Made by a program: the position numbers and the translations under genes
Shown: one piece after another, positions 41,576-52,063 of the stretch
Position numbering within the stretch: position 1 is the first letter of the stretch
How the letters are laid out: every line of letters starts with the position of its first letter
Notes under the pieces: generated by a model
What the model saw: only the letters and a program-made list of their open reading frames with translations
The model's database searches: none
Told to the model about the DNA's origin: nothing
Assembly (NCBI GenBank): GCA_033558025.1
Contig: JAUCEF010000004.1
Coordinates: forward strand, 868,001-932,000
Direction: 5' to 3'
DNA length: 64,000 nt
From: Phytophthora sp. 'mugwort'
Taxonomy: Eukaryota > Oomycota > Peronosporomycetes > Peronosporales > Peronosporaceae

Positions 41576-44188
41576 ATGACGAACTCCGCCGACATCTGTG
41601 CCTTCTTCTTCGAGCCCGTGTACGACGCCGATGCGTCGCCTCCCGCGCCCGCGCCTGATTCACCCCCTCCGCCTTCTTCTCCGTCTGCAACCAAGAAGCG
41701 CGGCCGTAAGAAGCGCGTGTCGCTCGGCGGCGCCAACCGCCACCGATGCAAAGTGTGTCACAACGTCTACGCGCAAGCCGTGAGCACAGGCTACACCAAC
41801 CTGCTCACGCACCTACGCATCAAGCACCCCGGGTGGGAGGAAATGTTCAAGCTGCAGCGGCTCGAGTCGTCAGACACCGTTGCCTCGCCGTCCGACGCGG
41901 AGTCGCCGTTCCGCTCCATTCAATCGGCATCAGCAACTTCAAGTGCGTCCAAGCAGAAGCAAAGTGCGGGTCGGAAGCGTGGTCCTGTCTATGAGCACTT
42001 TGAGGACACCCCGTCGTCCCCCGGCAACAAGCAGAAGAAGATGCGCTGTGTGTATTGCCATGAGGACACTCCACAGCTTAGTGGACGCTTGAAACTGCAT
42101 CTGTCAACAAAGTGCCAAGACGTTCCGGCAGACGTAAAGGCCAAGTACGCGGGAGCTGTGGGGCTCATGTCAAACAGGATCGAAAGTGGCAAGAGCGAAG
42201 GGGACGCCAAGACGGACCCTACGGCCAATTCGACAGTGGAGACTATACCTAACAAGTCTTTCACGACGCTCACGTCGCCAGCCACAACGTCCTCAACGAC
42301 TCTGTTTAAGTCCCCACCGACGAATCTGCAGCAATCTCCAGCTATGAATACTTTACCTCCGGCTTCAGCTCCGAAGCAGACCAAACTTGACGCTGACAAG
42401 TTACACGTCTTCGAGGAGAAACTCACCACGGCTTTGATCGCCACCAACGCTCCTTGGAGCTTGCTCGACCATCCAGACTTTCGTAAAGCGATGGAGACGT
42501 TGCATCCAGCGTCGGGCAGCTTGCCGCTGTTGACTGCAGCTCGCGCACGCTCGGAAGTGCTAGATCGCCTCTCGCAGAAGTACGATCGCGACTGCAAAGA
42601 AGCCTTGGCCACGTCAAACGCCATCACTCTGGCGGTCAAGAACACTGACTTTGGTGCGGATGGAGCGAAAAAAACAACGTACGTTGCAGTGGATGAGTGG
42701 CGACGCGCGTTCGTGATGGCGGAAGGTAATAATCCGTCAGTATCGCCTGATGTGGCCGAAGTGCTATCCGTGTTATCCACGCTGCCGTCTAGCGCAAAAA
42801 CCTTCGTGTGCGCTCCAACGTCTGGAGTTTATGCGCGTGCGCGTCGGGAATTGTTACTAAATGCCAGTGCTTCGTCCAAATCGATTATTCTCATGGGCGC
42901 GTGCATGACGCAGCAGACGGCATTGTTACTTCATGAGCTTGTGCTTTGCAGCATGTCGCTGGAAGAAGCCATTGACAACGCTGTGCTGACTGCCGATGCT
43001 CTCCATATGGTGCCGTCTTTGCGTCAGCGTGTAGTGAACGACGTTCGCTCAGGTAACGAGGATAACGGAGACGATGACAGCATCTTCGCCCAAGTCTCAG
43101 TGACAAGCTGGCGCTCTGTCGCGATGGCAGTGAAGCAGGGCACGCGTCTTGAGCCTATTTTGCGCGTGGCCATTTCGCAAGAATCGCAGAGTTCGTCCTC
43201 GTCGATCCTGCGGTCATTGGTGGATATGAGTAGCAGCGACATGGCGTGGAATACACTTCGACACACCGCTCAGCTACTTACGCCGCTGAACTTCATTTCG
43301 ATGCTGACCGAGCTGCAAACGACGACGTCCGGTCAGTTACTCGCGCTGTGGATTTGGCTCTTTGGTGCAGCGACACGTTCACCCCTTCTTGATGGCAATG
43401 CTGACGCTTTGGTGACCAGCTTTATGCAACGCTTGGAATGCTACGTGGAAGAGCATTTCGTCGCTTGTTTGGTGCTGGATCCACGCGTACATGGAGCTGG
43501 TTTGAGTGTGTCAGGACTGCGTCGGGCTCGTGGCATCACTGTTCGTGTGGCAACTTCGTTGATCCCAGGCTTTAACGAGAACAACTTTATCCGGTCGTAC
43601 AATGACTACATGAAGCAGCAAGGAGATTTCGGTGAGTCGGGGGTATGGAACGCTGCTAACACGTCCAGTCCAATGGAGTTTTGGGGCGACTATGAAGGTG
43701 ATCCAGTGCACAACCAGCTTGCTCTAGTGGCCAAGATCGTGTGCTCGTTCGTGCCGCACACGTGTTCTATCGAGGAGTTGTGGGCAGCTCACGCCCAACG
43801 AACCAAGGCAGTATACACGGAAGGATCGAAACAGCACGAAAAGTGCACGAAGATCCGGCATGGAGCTACATTTAGTACGCGAGAGAATGTGAAGGACGTT
43901 GTGAGCAAGTTCCAGGCGCTTCTTGACGGGCAGAGCGAGCCGAGTGTTGAAGAGATGCTGCGGTTTAACGCCGCGGCCCACGAGTCTGAGGAGCAAGAAA
44001 CCAGTAGCCGCAATTTATCAGTGCGCTCTATGTTGGAGAGCGTCCAAGACGGCATGGAGGAGGACGTGGCAGGATCGGACGCCCCTTCCACGCCTCTCGA
44101 TGCTTCCTGGTTCGACATAAGCTCCACCGGCCTGGACAAGATTAAGAGTTCGATGGAGAATTACGTGAACGCTGCTATTCAGCAGTAG
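41576..44188 (+). CDS. Domesticated hAT-like protein with two BED-type fingers
   Basis: A single intact exon, 870 residues, first in-frame ATG at 41576. Residues 41-47 (KRGRKKR) are AT-hook-like. A BED-type finger has C58, C61, H79, H84; a second Cys/His unit has C158, C161, H175, C180. A long hAT-like helical body follows, with a dimerisation-like C-terminal region FWGDYEGDPVHNQLALVAKI and CSIEELWAAH. The block that should carry the hAT C-x2-H motif reads GACMTQQTALLLHELV, so the catalytic positions look lost. An intact long frame beside decayed transposons plus lost catalytic residues suggests a host gene derived from a transposase, probably a nuclear DNA-binding regulator. A recently inserted transposon is less likely because no terminal repeats are seen. 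Confidence 0.7.
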   Translation: MTNSADICAFFFEPVYDADASPPAPAPDSPPPPSSPSATKKRGRKKRVSLGGANRHRCKVCHNVYAQAVSTGYTNLLTHLRIKHPGWEEMFKLQRLESSDTVASPSDAESPFRSIQSASATSSASKQKQSAGRKRGPVYEHFEDTPSSPGNKQKKMRCVYCHEDTPQLSGRLKLHLSTKCQDVPADVKAKYAGAVGLMSNRIESGKSEGDAKTDPTANSTVETIPNKSFTTLTSPATTSSTTLFKSPPTNLQQSPAMNTLPPASAPKQTKLDADKLHVFEEKLTTALIATNAPWSLLDHPDFRKAMETLHPASGSLPLLTAARARSEVLDRLSQKYDRDCKEALATSNAITLAVKNTDFGADGAKKTTYVAVDEWRRAFVMAEGNNPSVSPDVAEVLSVLSTLPSSAKTFVCAPTSGVYARARRELLLNASASSKSIILMGACMTQQTALLLHELVLCSMSLEEAIDNAVLTADALHMVPSLRQRVVNDVRSGNEDNGDDDSIFAQVSVTSWRSVAMAVKQGTRLEPILRVAISQESQSSSSSILRSLVDMSSSDMAWNTLRHTAQLLTPLNFISMLTELQTTTSGQLLALWIWLFGAATRSPLLDGNADALVTSFMQRLECYVEEHFVACLVLDPRVHGAGLSVSGLRRARGITVRVATSLIPGFNENNFIRSYNDYMKQQGDFGESGVWNAANTSSPMEFWGDYEGDPVHNQLALVAKIVCSFVPHTCSIEELWAAHAQRTKAVYTEGSKQHEKCTKIRHGATFSTRENVKDVVSKFQALLDGQSEPSVEEMLRFNAAAHESEEQETSSRNLSVRSMLESVQDGMEEDVAGSDAPSTPLDASWFDISSTGLDKIKSSMENYVNAAIQQ

Positions 44189-44773
44189 ATGGATGTCGCG
44201 GATTTTGACTTCAGGATAGTACATAGCATTGCTTCATTGCGTGTTTTTTTTTTGTTCAATTAACCTTGTCTCAAAGCGTATCTTCCGGATGAATTGATAT
44301 ATATAAAGTGTTACAGGTCATTTGCGCAATGGGTCAAGAAAAGACGACCGGATACCCCGAGATAGTGAGGTTTAAGAGGTTCGATCCTGAAGCGCCGCTG
44401 TTGTGGGCACTACGATCTACCCGTTGTCTGCAGGAGACATGGGCCAAGCATGCAGCAATGTTATAGCGCGGTGCTGTCGATCTCGACGATACCCAAGCGT
44501 CCAGCACAGAGAGAACAAGGAGCCGCTCGTGGTCGAAGACGAGAGCTGGAAGCGCTGGAGCTCCTACAATCTCATCCACCATTCATCTGCGACCAGATTG
44601 CAAGATTATGAAAAGTATACACCTCCAACTTACGTAGGCACAACTCAACAGCCAGCCGAAGCCGTCTGGGAAGTATGACCAACGTCCGGGTATAGAGAGA
44701 GATACCAAAGCAGTATTCCAATAAAGCAATAGTCCGAGGTTTTATGGCATTTATCCATTCTGTCAGACGGATT
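44189..44773. other. Intergenic region between convergent genes
   Basis: 585 bp between the stops of the hAT-like gene (plus) and the acidic protein gene (minus). It includes a TTTTTTTTT run near 44245 and no supported gene. Open frames up to 91 codons have no motif. Confidence 0.5.
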
Positions 44774-45565
44774 TCATTTGCGTAAGGATTTTCTACTTCG
44801 GGATTTCTTCTTCGATGAACGACGTCTGGACGACGAACTGGAGCTGCTTTGACGTTTCTCAGTGTTATTTTCCTCCTCGGCTTCATCGTCGTCATGCTCT
44901 TCCTTTTGCCGCTGCTCTGCTTGCTGTGTATCATCATCATCTACCAGAAAACTGCTAGTAGTCACGGTACCCCGAAGACTGGACGGCGATGACAGAGCCA
45001 AGGAGGTATCGGAAACTTCTGTGGCGCGATCTAATTCCGTGTCACGGAAGACCCGTATGTCCTCGCCCAGATTGGAGTCATCCATAGACGCATATGAATC
45101 GTCTACAGACCTCACCGACAGCTGCGTCAACCGGGTAAGATTAAAGTCTTCGCTGCCCGCTACATAATCTTTTGTTTCTTGGTCATCATCATCGTTGGCG
45201 TCTTCCTTTGCACTTCTGAAAGCCTCTTCATCTTCGTCGTCTTCTACTAACTCCTCTGCTTCCTTGTGTACTGCTTGAAGCGTGTTGCGATCACTTAAGT
45301 CCCAAATCAACGAAGCAATATCTGGTTCTTGTTTTTCGTTTTCCCAGGCGCCATTTCCTTCATCGTCGTCGTCAAGAGACTTCATTGACATGTCTTCTTC
45401 ATCCTTGAGCTGTTCACGTCGCTGGCGCCACGCTTCCTCTTCGGCCGTCGTCGCTTCCACAGTCTCCTCTCTCATGCCTAGCAACTTGTCCTCTAGAGAT
45501 CCATCTAGGAGGTCCTCCACGCTGCGCTCGCGCTTCTTGCAGCACGAACAGAAAGCATTCCCCAT
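44774..45565 (-). CDS. Probable N-myristoylated, palmitoylated acidic protein
   Basis: Single exon, 263 residues, ATG at 45565. The start MGNAFCSCCKKRERS gives Gly2 with nearby C6, C8 and C9, a strong dual acylation signal (N-myristoylation plus palmitoylation) for membrane attachment. The rest is mostly charged and disordered: acidic DDDDEGN and VEDDEDEEAF tracts, then an RS-like basic C-terminus (SSSSSSSRRRSSKKK). No enzyme domain is visible. The frame is open upstream of this ATG, but the acylation signal and the position of the start favour 45565. Function unknown; an adaptor at membranes is inference. Confidence 0.7.
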   Translation of the reverse strand: MGNAFCSCCKKRERSVEDLLDGSLEDKLLGMREETVEATTAEEEAWRQRREQLKDEEDMSMKSLDDDDEGNGAWENEKQEPDIASLIWDLSDRNTLQAVHKEAEELVEDDEDEEAFRSAKEDANDDDDQETKDYVAGSEDFNLTRLTQLSVRSVDDSYASMDDSNLGEDIRVFRDTELDRATEVSDTSLALSSPSSLRGTVTTSSFLVDDDDTQQAEQRQKEEHDDDEAEEENNTEKRQSSSSSSSRRRSSKKKSRSRKSLRK

Positions 45566-45737
45566 ACGTGTCTCACTTACCAATCGAGCCCGACACTGAC
45601 GGTAGGATATATGCGGCTCTTGAACCTTAAGCGCCGTTTGGATTAGTATGCACAACTTTGACCTAACACGTATACAAAGTAGATCGGTTCCTAGTTTAGC
45701 TATCATAGATATAGAGCGTATCAAGGCCAGACTTCAT

Positions 45738-47811
45738 TTAGGAAAAATATTTGAGTTTCTTGGTTGGGGAGTCCACATTCTCAAGCAGCATTTTCGGCTT
45801 CCGGCTCTTGGGTGGGAGTTTGTGCTTCCACAAGGTGCAGTTAGCCAGATATTTGGGGCACTTGTCGTGCCGGTTAGTACCTCGGCATTTTTCATTGCCA
45901 GTTTTCTCGAAACCTTCGCACCACGTCCATTGATAGTGCTCACAGCTCTTGACCTTATGACCTTCGAAGCGCGTGGGGACAACACGGACGACGACAGGAG
46001 CAACATCTTCCATGAGCTGTCTCTCCAATGCCGTTGGTGTGAACGTTTGTCCTTGACTCGCACACAGGGCTTGATGAGCTCGACGTTTGGTTTCAGTGCA
46101 GCGATTGCATATCTGGAACGAATGCATAAAGCGCTCGAGGTCAAGTACACCAACATCGTTGATATCTAGCGCTTTGAACAGTGTCTGAGCATCTAGCGTC
46201 ACGACCACGTTGGCATGTGATGATACTGGTGTTGGCTGGCAGCAGCTACCGTCAGTAGAGTGTTTAGACTCCGTAGCATTACTAGTCGACCCGGGACTAT
46301 CATCCTTCACTTGATGATGGAGTAAAAGTTGTTGAAACCGTGGTAATGTGAGCACCTTGGTCACTGGATCGCAGAACTGATGGAAGATCTGCACGAGCTT
46401 GAAATCGGCGATGTCCGGTGTGATTGCCAGGCGCGGTTTGCTTCCCGGTGTGGCCACAACGGATGTTGCGGAGACGGCACGCTGAACAGGTAGACGGGGT
46501 TTAATAGGAGCAGCAATTTTAATCTGCGAAGTAGGTGGCAAAGAGCCTGCTCGACGTTGCATGGGCGCAATGGGCACTCCATAGCTTGCGTTAATCTTCC
46601 GCATCGTGTTCATAGCTGCTGTATTGGCCATTGCCATGGCCGCTGCTAGTTGCACGTTCGCACTTGATGAAGCTTGGTGGCCGCCGGGAAATAGAGCAGC
46701 CTTCGTCATTGGAGAGAGTGAGTCGGGAGTCAGGAAGAACGGCTGAACTCGCTGTCCATAGCTGTCCAAAAACTGGTTGGCAGCGGCAGCGTAGCCGGAA
46801 GGTGAGAAGTAATCGAAGGGGACTGCAGAAGCGTTCGGGGCTACAGTTGCAATAGTTGGCGCTGGTTCAGAGGTAAACTGGAGCACCGATGACACAGGAT
46901 ACATGGGCTCGGTGCCGTTAGTCCCAGTGAGATCAAAGGTTTGCTGCTGGGCCGCTAGGAAGTTCTGTGAGCAATTATAGATCGAGTTGAACATACTGAT
47001 CACGTCCGGGATTTCTTGTTCATTCCCATAAGCGCCAGGGTCCACCGAAGAGTGTGGGACTGGAACGTTGCTCGGCATGGCATCGTTCAGTCCGCTTGAC
47101 GGGGATGGCGCTGCAGAAGAGGTTGAGGCAGTGGACACCTTCGACGGTGACTCGACCATGGCAGACAGCTCAGCATCCGTAAACACAGGTAGGTTGTAGT
47201 CGTCGTCACACGAAAGCATGAACGGCTCGTCATCGCCTCCTTCCTCTTCCACTTCCTCTTCGCCTTCATCTTCTTCTTCGTCGTCTTCGTTCTCATCGTC
47301 TTCATCGCCTTGTAGCTCGAATAGTCCTCCTTGAGTCTGACTAATGCGGCGCTTACCACGCGGAGACGTCGTAAAACCAGGCTCATAAACGCAGGTTGTA
47401 GACAGGAGCGCAAAACGTGCTGGCAATGTGGCCGTCGGCGTACCATTCGCTTTGGCATTCTCATACTGCACTAACCACTCTTCCTTGGAGCTGTTGATCA
47501 GTTTCGTGTCGAGCTTCAGTCCCAGCTTTTTGCTAGGCTCTTGCTTGACTTGAAATTGATCAAAATGTTCATGAGGCTCTTCCTTTAGCATGGGGCTGAG
47601 GGGCTCGAGCTCAGCCACATCAAGAAGATCGTCATCCTGGCCTATACTTGTTGTCGTCGCGAAGTCCCAAAAATCTGAAAGGCAATTACCAGATTAGAAT
47701 TTATGTGGGTACATTTCGTGGACAACTTCGCCGCTTACCATTCACTTCCTCATCATTGTTTGGAGCGAAGAAGGCGTCAAAGTTTAGCAGGTCGGTGTCC
47801 ATGTCCTGCAT
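45738..47811 (-). CDS. Regulator-like protein with C-terminal Cys/His cluster
   Basis: Two exons (47811-47739 and 47674-45738) around a 64-bp intron (GTAAGC..CAG), 669 residues. The N-terminus is acidic and aromatic (TDLLNFDAFF, then NDFWDFAT across the splice), like an activation domain. Low-complexity acidic tracts and Ser/Ala/Pro-rich linkers follow. A degenerate EF-hand-like loop DINDVGVLDLERF lies near residue 540. Residues 602-642 hold C602, H604, C610, C621, H628, C630, C637, H642 (CEHYQWTWC, HDKCPKYLANCTLWKH), a probable zinc-binding module I do not recognise. A nuclear regulator is a reasonable inference. MDT at 47802 is an alternative start. Confidence 0.7.
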
Positions 47812-49089
47812 CGTCGCTAGATTTAACGAGGAGGTGCTGCACTAAGGGCGGGCTTGCTGGCCGACGAGCCAGATGGCTTTTGACGAGGCCGCTCATTTGC
47901 CCGCCGCCCTCGATCAACGCAGAGGGCTATTCCCAGCATACCAAATTTAGTAGCTGTCATGTTGAAGTAGAGTCTTATCTATCCGGCTTGTCAGCCAACG
48001 CGACGCTACTATTTCGAGCGCATGAACCAACTCCTGCTGAACATTCGGCCGGCATCTGCGTTGGCGCTGTATTGGTCCGATCAAAATACCGCTGGCAGAT
48101 ACACGGCCTGGATCGCCGAAGTCACTTGCACGCTTCCAACCGACCCAGTGCGCCCTATAGAGCCAATCGCATTGTGGCACGGCCTCCATAACGCCTTGTC
48201 GCCACCGCGAATCCAGCCTGAGATCCCGAGCCTCGATACTCTAGTGATGTCATTAGCCGGTTCGTCGAACGTTGCAGTGGGATCCGTTGGCGACCCCGCC
48301 GGCGGGAAAACATGATATGGGTGGGATCACCTAGTTCGGCGAGGTATGCGATCATGAAGGTTTATCATCCACTCCTTACTAGGGATTTTATAAACACAAA
48401 ATTGAAGTTGGTCGGATAGATACACAAAAACTATATCTGAGAGGTACAACCGTTGACCACTCAGCATGGGCTGCCAATACAGCGCCAGTGATGTAAGTAT
48501 ACACCATTTCCAGGTCGAGTTTCCAAGATGTTCGACGCTGATGAGCGTCCCCCATAACTCCCCCCAAGCCATTTGACACCCTTGCTATCATAACATGGAT
48601 TGCATTACACACGCAAAAATGAGCATTGGATCGGGGGATGCGAGCTCCTGCAATACTGCGCTATGTGTCAAGTGTGAGTGATGTTCGCTGTACAAAATCC
48701 ACGCCACTTAAACGATGTCGGTTACCTATGCATAGCACACACCTCTGTACAGTACTTGTAAGTTCCACCGAGGCATGCGTCCTCTCTGAACGCGACTTTC
48801 CAGGTCCTGCGAGGGATACTGCCGAGTATTCAGGACGGATATCCGTCAACTGGTCGACTACTAAGTATCCTCGCCGTGGCTCGTCACTGCAGGATCCTCA
48901 GTGAAGCGTTGCAATGACTGCACTCAAACACACACAGACGCTCAAGCAGGCGATATAGCACCACCCCAAGCGCTGCTGCTCATATCGGCCGCGATGCAGT
49001 TGTCGCATCACGCGTCTCCCTCAGGTGGAGGCACTACAACATTTACCTTCCGCTGAGCAAGCAGCACCAACAGCACCGCGACTCTAACC
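47812..49089. other. Intergenic region, nothing recognised
   Basis: About 1.3 kb between the minus-strand Cys/His gene and the first small CCCH gene. It should hold two divergent promoters. Frames of up to 162 codons overlap one another on both strands and show no motif or signal peptide. Confidence 0.5.
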
Positions 49090-49503
49090 ATGAACCAGAA
49101 CGACAGTTTCGCACAGGGCCCAGTACCACGCGAGCTAAGGTGCACCTACCGCAGCAAGCCCTGTCCGAATGAGCGCGCTCGCAAGCGCAACGGCTCCCTG
49201 CATAAACTCTGCCAGACACACCGCCTCAAGGCCAACAAAACCCAGCGCGATATGCAGCGCCGTTTGCGCGAGCAACGCCGCCAGCAGCAGCTCGACCGAC
49301 AGCTCGCAGCCATGCAGGTCACCAGTGACGATTTCGAGATCATCATCGACGATTTCCTGAAGACAGAGATCCCGCTGGAGCTGGGCACGGACGACGAGCT
49401 CGATATGTGGGACATCCCTGAGCCACTCGAGGAGCCTGCAAAGCTGAATTCAGACGACATCGAGCTGCTGGTCGCACTGCTGGGCACAAGTCGCACCGTG
49501 TAA
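49090..49503 (+). CDS. Small CCCH-module protein (copy 1)
   Basis: Single exon, 137 residues. C18, C25, C41 and H44 form C-x6-C-x15-C-x2-H in a block with YRSK, GSLHKLC and KAN, followed by a strongly basic Gln/Arg helix (QRRLREQRRQQQLDRQL). The C-terminal half is acidic with hydrophobic clusters (DDFEIIIDDFLK, DDIELLVALLG), like an activation or docking segment. The C-x2-H ending recalls the plant WRC motif, but the spacing differs. Two paralogues lie within 3 kb. A DNA- or protein-binding nuclear factor is likely by inference; no characterised homologue comes to mind. Confidence 0.75.
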   Translation: MNQNDSFAQGPVPRELRCTYRSKPCPNERARKRNGSLHKLCQTHRLKANKTQRDMQRRLREQRRQQQLDRQLAAMQVTSDDFEIIIDDFLKTEIPLELGTDDELDMWDIPEPLEEPAKLNSDDIELLVALLGTSRTV

Positions 49504-49900
49504 GCCACTTGTTTCACTTGTCACCTTCCACCGTCCGACGATGGCGGATGAGTTTGGCACCCCCTTCGACTTGAATCTTATACGCCCCCTAAATATGAAC
49601 CAGCCGCAGCAGCAGGCTATATTATTGACGATAGATAGCTAAGGAAATTGCATGTGAACGAAAGTAGCCTTAATAAAAACGCTCTACCTGGATGACCATC
49701 ACTGCTCAAACAATACTCGGCCACAAGCTAGTGAGTCATTACTGACGCGCGCAACGTACCGATTGAAATGCGCATCAAGGCAAAATAATGCATGGTCTTC
49801 GTGTAGGAATCTCTGTATTTAGTATAGTATAGTTCTTTATCGCATGCAGTACGGTACTTCGTTGGCTCATAGTTTCCATCCAAGTGTCTTGCCAAGCCCG
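49504..49900. other. Intergenic region between convergent CCCH genes
   Basis: About 400 bp between the stops of copies 1 and 2. No gene seen; it should contain two 3' ends. Confidence 0.5.
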
Positions 49901-50407
49901 CTAGAGCGTCACGGTCCAGGCGTCGTCGAACACGGGCACGGGTGCCAGCATGGTGGGCGTCGTCGGCGAAAGGGGGCACAACATACTCTCGTCCTTGACC
50001 GTCTGCGGGGATTGCCGCGTGCTCGAGCAGTCGGCGCCGAAGAGCAGCACCTCGAGGATCCGGACCTCGAGCAGGTCGAAATTACTCTGGAACGTGAGTC
50101 CATCAATGGGCTCGGTCGTGCTCTGCGGGCTGCCGGGACTGAGGCGAGCGCGCTTCGTAACGCGGCCACCGACTCTGGGCGTCTGTGGGGTGCTAGACAT
50201 AGTCTGCTGCTCGAGGATGCGCTTCTTGCGCTTGTGCAGGCGCTGTTGGTTGGCATTAGCCTTGCGGCGGTGGAAGTCGCACAGTTTGTGCAGTGTGCCG
50301 TCCAGCTTGGTGGCGCGCGGCGCGTCGCAAAACTTGCTGCGGTAGGCGCATTGCATCTCGCGTGGCAGCGGCACGATGGGCGTGGCGACGGCAGCAAAAG
50401 GGGTCAT
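49901..50407 (-). CDS. Small CCCH-module protein (copy 2)
   Basis: Single exon, 168 residues, ATG at 50407. C20, C27, C43 and H46 keep exactly the C-x6-C-x15-C-x2-H spacing, with YRSK, DGTLHKLC and RRKANANQQRLH. A basic helix follows, then a Ser/Pro linker and a hydrophobic/acidic stretch (FDLLEVRILEVLLFG) like that of the other two copies. The long antisense frames over this gene reflect its GC-rich codon use. Confidence 0.78.
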   Translation of the reverse strand: MTPFAAVATPIVPLPREMQCAYRSKFCDAPRATKLDGTLHKLCDFHRRKANANQQRLHKRKKRILEQQTMSSTPQTPRVGGRVTKRARLSPGSPQSTTEPIDGLTFQSNFDLLEVRILEVLLFGADCSSTRQSPQTVKDESMLCPLSPTTPTMLAPVPVFDDAWTVTL

Positions 50408-51559
50408 GGTGAGAGAGCTGTTCTGTACGCTGGGTTTTGCAGAATGACAGCGGCACGCCGCCGAGTACTATTTGCTTGGTCAGAAAGGGCAGCGTTCGAT
50501 CCCTGTCGACTCTTGAAGACCGTCGGGGGGCGTGGTCAGCAAGAGTGTGTTGACGGGGATGCGCCTGTAGTACAGGTGATTGTCCCCCCGGGTGATGGGC
50601 AAATGGGGTCACTTGGGGCCAGTATGGCGACCAACGAGAACTTGGCGTGCGCCTCATCTCTGTGCACCAGTCGGACAGCAATGGAATTGTGCTCATTTGC
50701 CGCCTCGGCTTTGCATTGGCCGACAATAATGGGAAGGTTGCGTCAACTCGGCCGCCAAAACAATCCGCGTTCCTGGGGAAAGGTTCTACAAGATGCCCAC
50801 CTGTAAGCGCGTCAACTTAATACGACAAAGGTTATAGCCCGCGCGGCCTTATGCGGGATACTGCTTAATCATTGGTAAGTTCATTGTGGGCAAACAAAAA
50901 GGCGGAGTCATCCGTCGCTATAATTCTTTCCGCGCGGACTCCGCGGCGAAGGGGCACGATTACATCCGGCTCGCCCGGAGGGAGACATCATTCGCCTGGA
51001 TTGAATCCACTGGTACTTCGAAATACATTGTACGGTGTACAGTACCCTGTGCCTGCATGCGGCCGCTGGGTCACCGTTGCCAAGCCATTCAAATGCTGCG
51101 ACGCACGTAGGGACGAGGCCTTCCCAAAGGGCGAAGAGAGTGGCAGTCAATTCGGGAAGTGACTGTCATCCCGACTAGCGCCATCCAGAGAGGGGTACTC
51201 GCGCCGATATAATATATACTGTACGCGCCGTGACGATCGGAGTAACGGAATTTCGCGGCTGAAGTGCAAGCTCGGCCATTTCGACGCGGCATTGAGTCAA
51301 TGTCATTGACACCTGCTCTTGCCTTGGCTTTGTCCGGCCGTCGACGAAGTGCCTCGCGAGGCAGCGTGATCTGACTGACTGCAAGGCATGCAACTTGCAG
51401 GCAGGCAGTCATATTGTCGCGTGGATTTTCGGAGAATTAATAGCCGCTCGTTGTGGAGGACTTGCACAAACAACGCAGGTTTAAATCAACTGAGCTAACT
51501 GCACTATCATTTCTAAATTACATGCCTGTGTACGCTAATAAAACTGCTGTCCCTCTCAT
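50408..51559. other. Intergenic region, nothing recognised
   Basis: About 1.15 kb upstream of copy 2 and downstream of copy 3 of the CCCH family. Short frames on both strands (up to 107 codons) show no motif. Confidence 0.5.
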
Positions 51560-52063
51560 TTATACGGCAATTGAGCCCTTATCGTCGGGGGAGTTCGACG
51601 GCAGGAACGCCTCGAGCGGCGGAAGCGTCTGCGGCTGCATGTCGAGCAGAAGTAGCTCCAAAATGTCCATGTCTGCCGACCCTAGCTTCGGGAAGGCGCT
51701 GGTGTTCATGAGCGGCGTGAACTGCGGGTAGTAGTTGCAGCTGTCGTAGCTGTCGCCCATTTGCGAGTATCCGTCCGCGGGCACAACGATTGGCTCGAGA
51801 CTCGGGCGGGGCTTCTTCACTGTACAAACTTTGGCTGATTCCTCGGACAGAGATTCACTCTGCTGGATACGTGCGCGCTTCTCACGCTGGCGCCGGTGCA
51901 GCCGCTGCTGGTTCAAGTTCGCTTTGCGTCGGTGGAACTCGCAGAGTTTGTGGAGCGTACCATCGAGCTTGGTGGCGCGTTGGTTGGTGCAGACCTTGCT
52001 GCGGTATCCGCACTGCATGAGCAGAGAGGTGGAGGTGGGGACTTCGTCATAAAAGGCAAGCAT
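51560..52063 (-). CDS. Small CCCH-module protein (copy 3)
   Basis: Single exon, 167 residues, ATG at 52063. C18, C25, C41 and H44 keep the family spacing, with YRSK, DGTLHKLC and RRKANLNQQRLHRR. Copies 2 and 3 share TKLDGTLHKLC and are closer to each other than to copy 1. The C-terminal part has the same hydrophobic/acidic theme (SADMDILELLLLDM). Function unknown. Confidence 0.78.
   Translation of the reverse strand: MLAFYDEVPTSTSLLMQCGYRSKVCTNQRATKLDGTLHKLCEFHRRKANLNQQRLHRRQREKRARIQQSESLSEESAKVCTVKKPRPSLEPIVVPADGYSQMGDSYDSCNYYPQFTPLMNTSAFPKLGSADMDILELLLLDMQPQTLPPLEAFLPSNSPDDKGSIAV

Noticed and set aside
41989..42780. 263-codon minus-strand frame
   Set aside because: Antisense of the intact hAT-derived gene, caused by its GC-rich third positions; no motif.
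49844..50806. 320-codon plus-strand frame
   Set aside because: It overlaps copy 2 of the CCCH family on the opposite strand. The minus frame has a clear conserved module and paralogues; this one has none.
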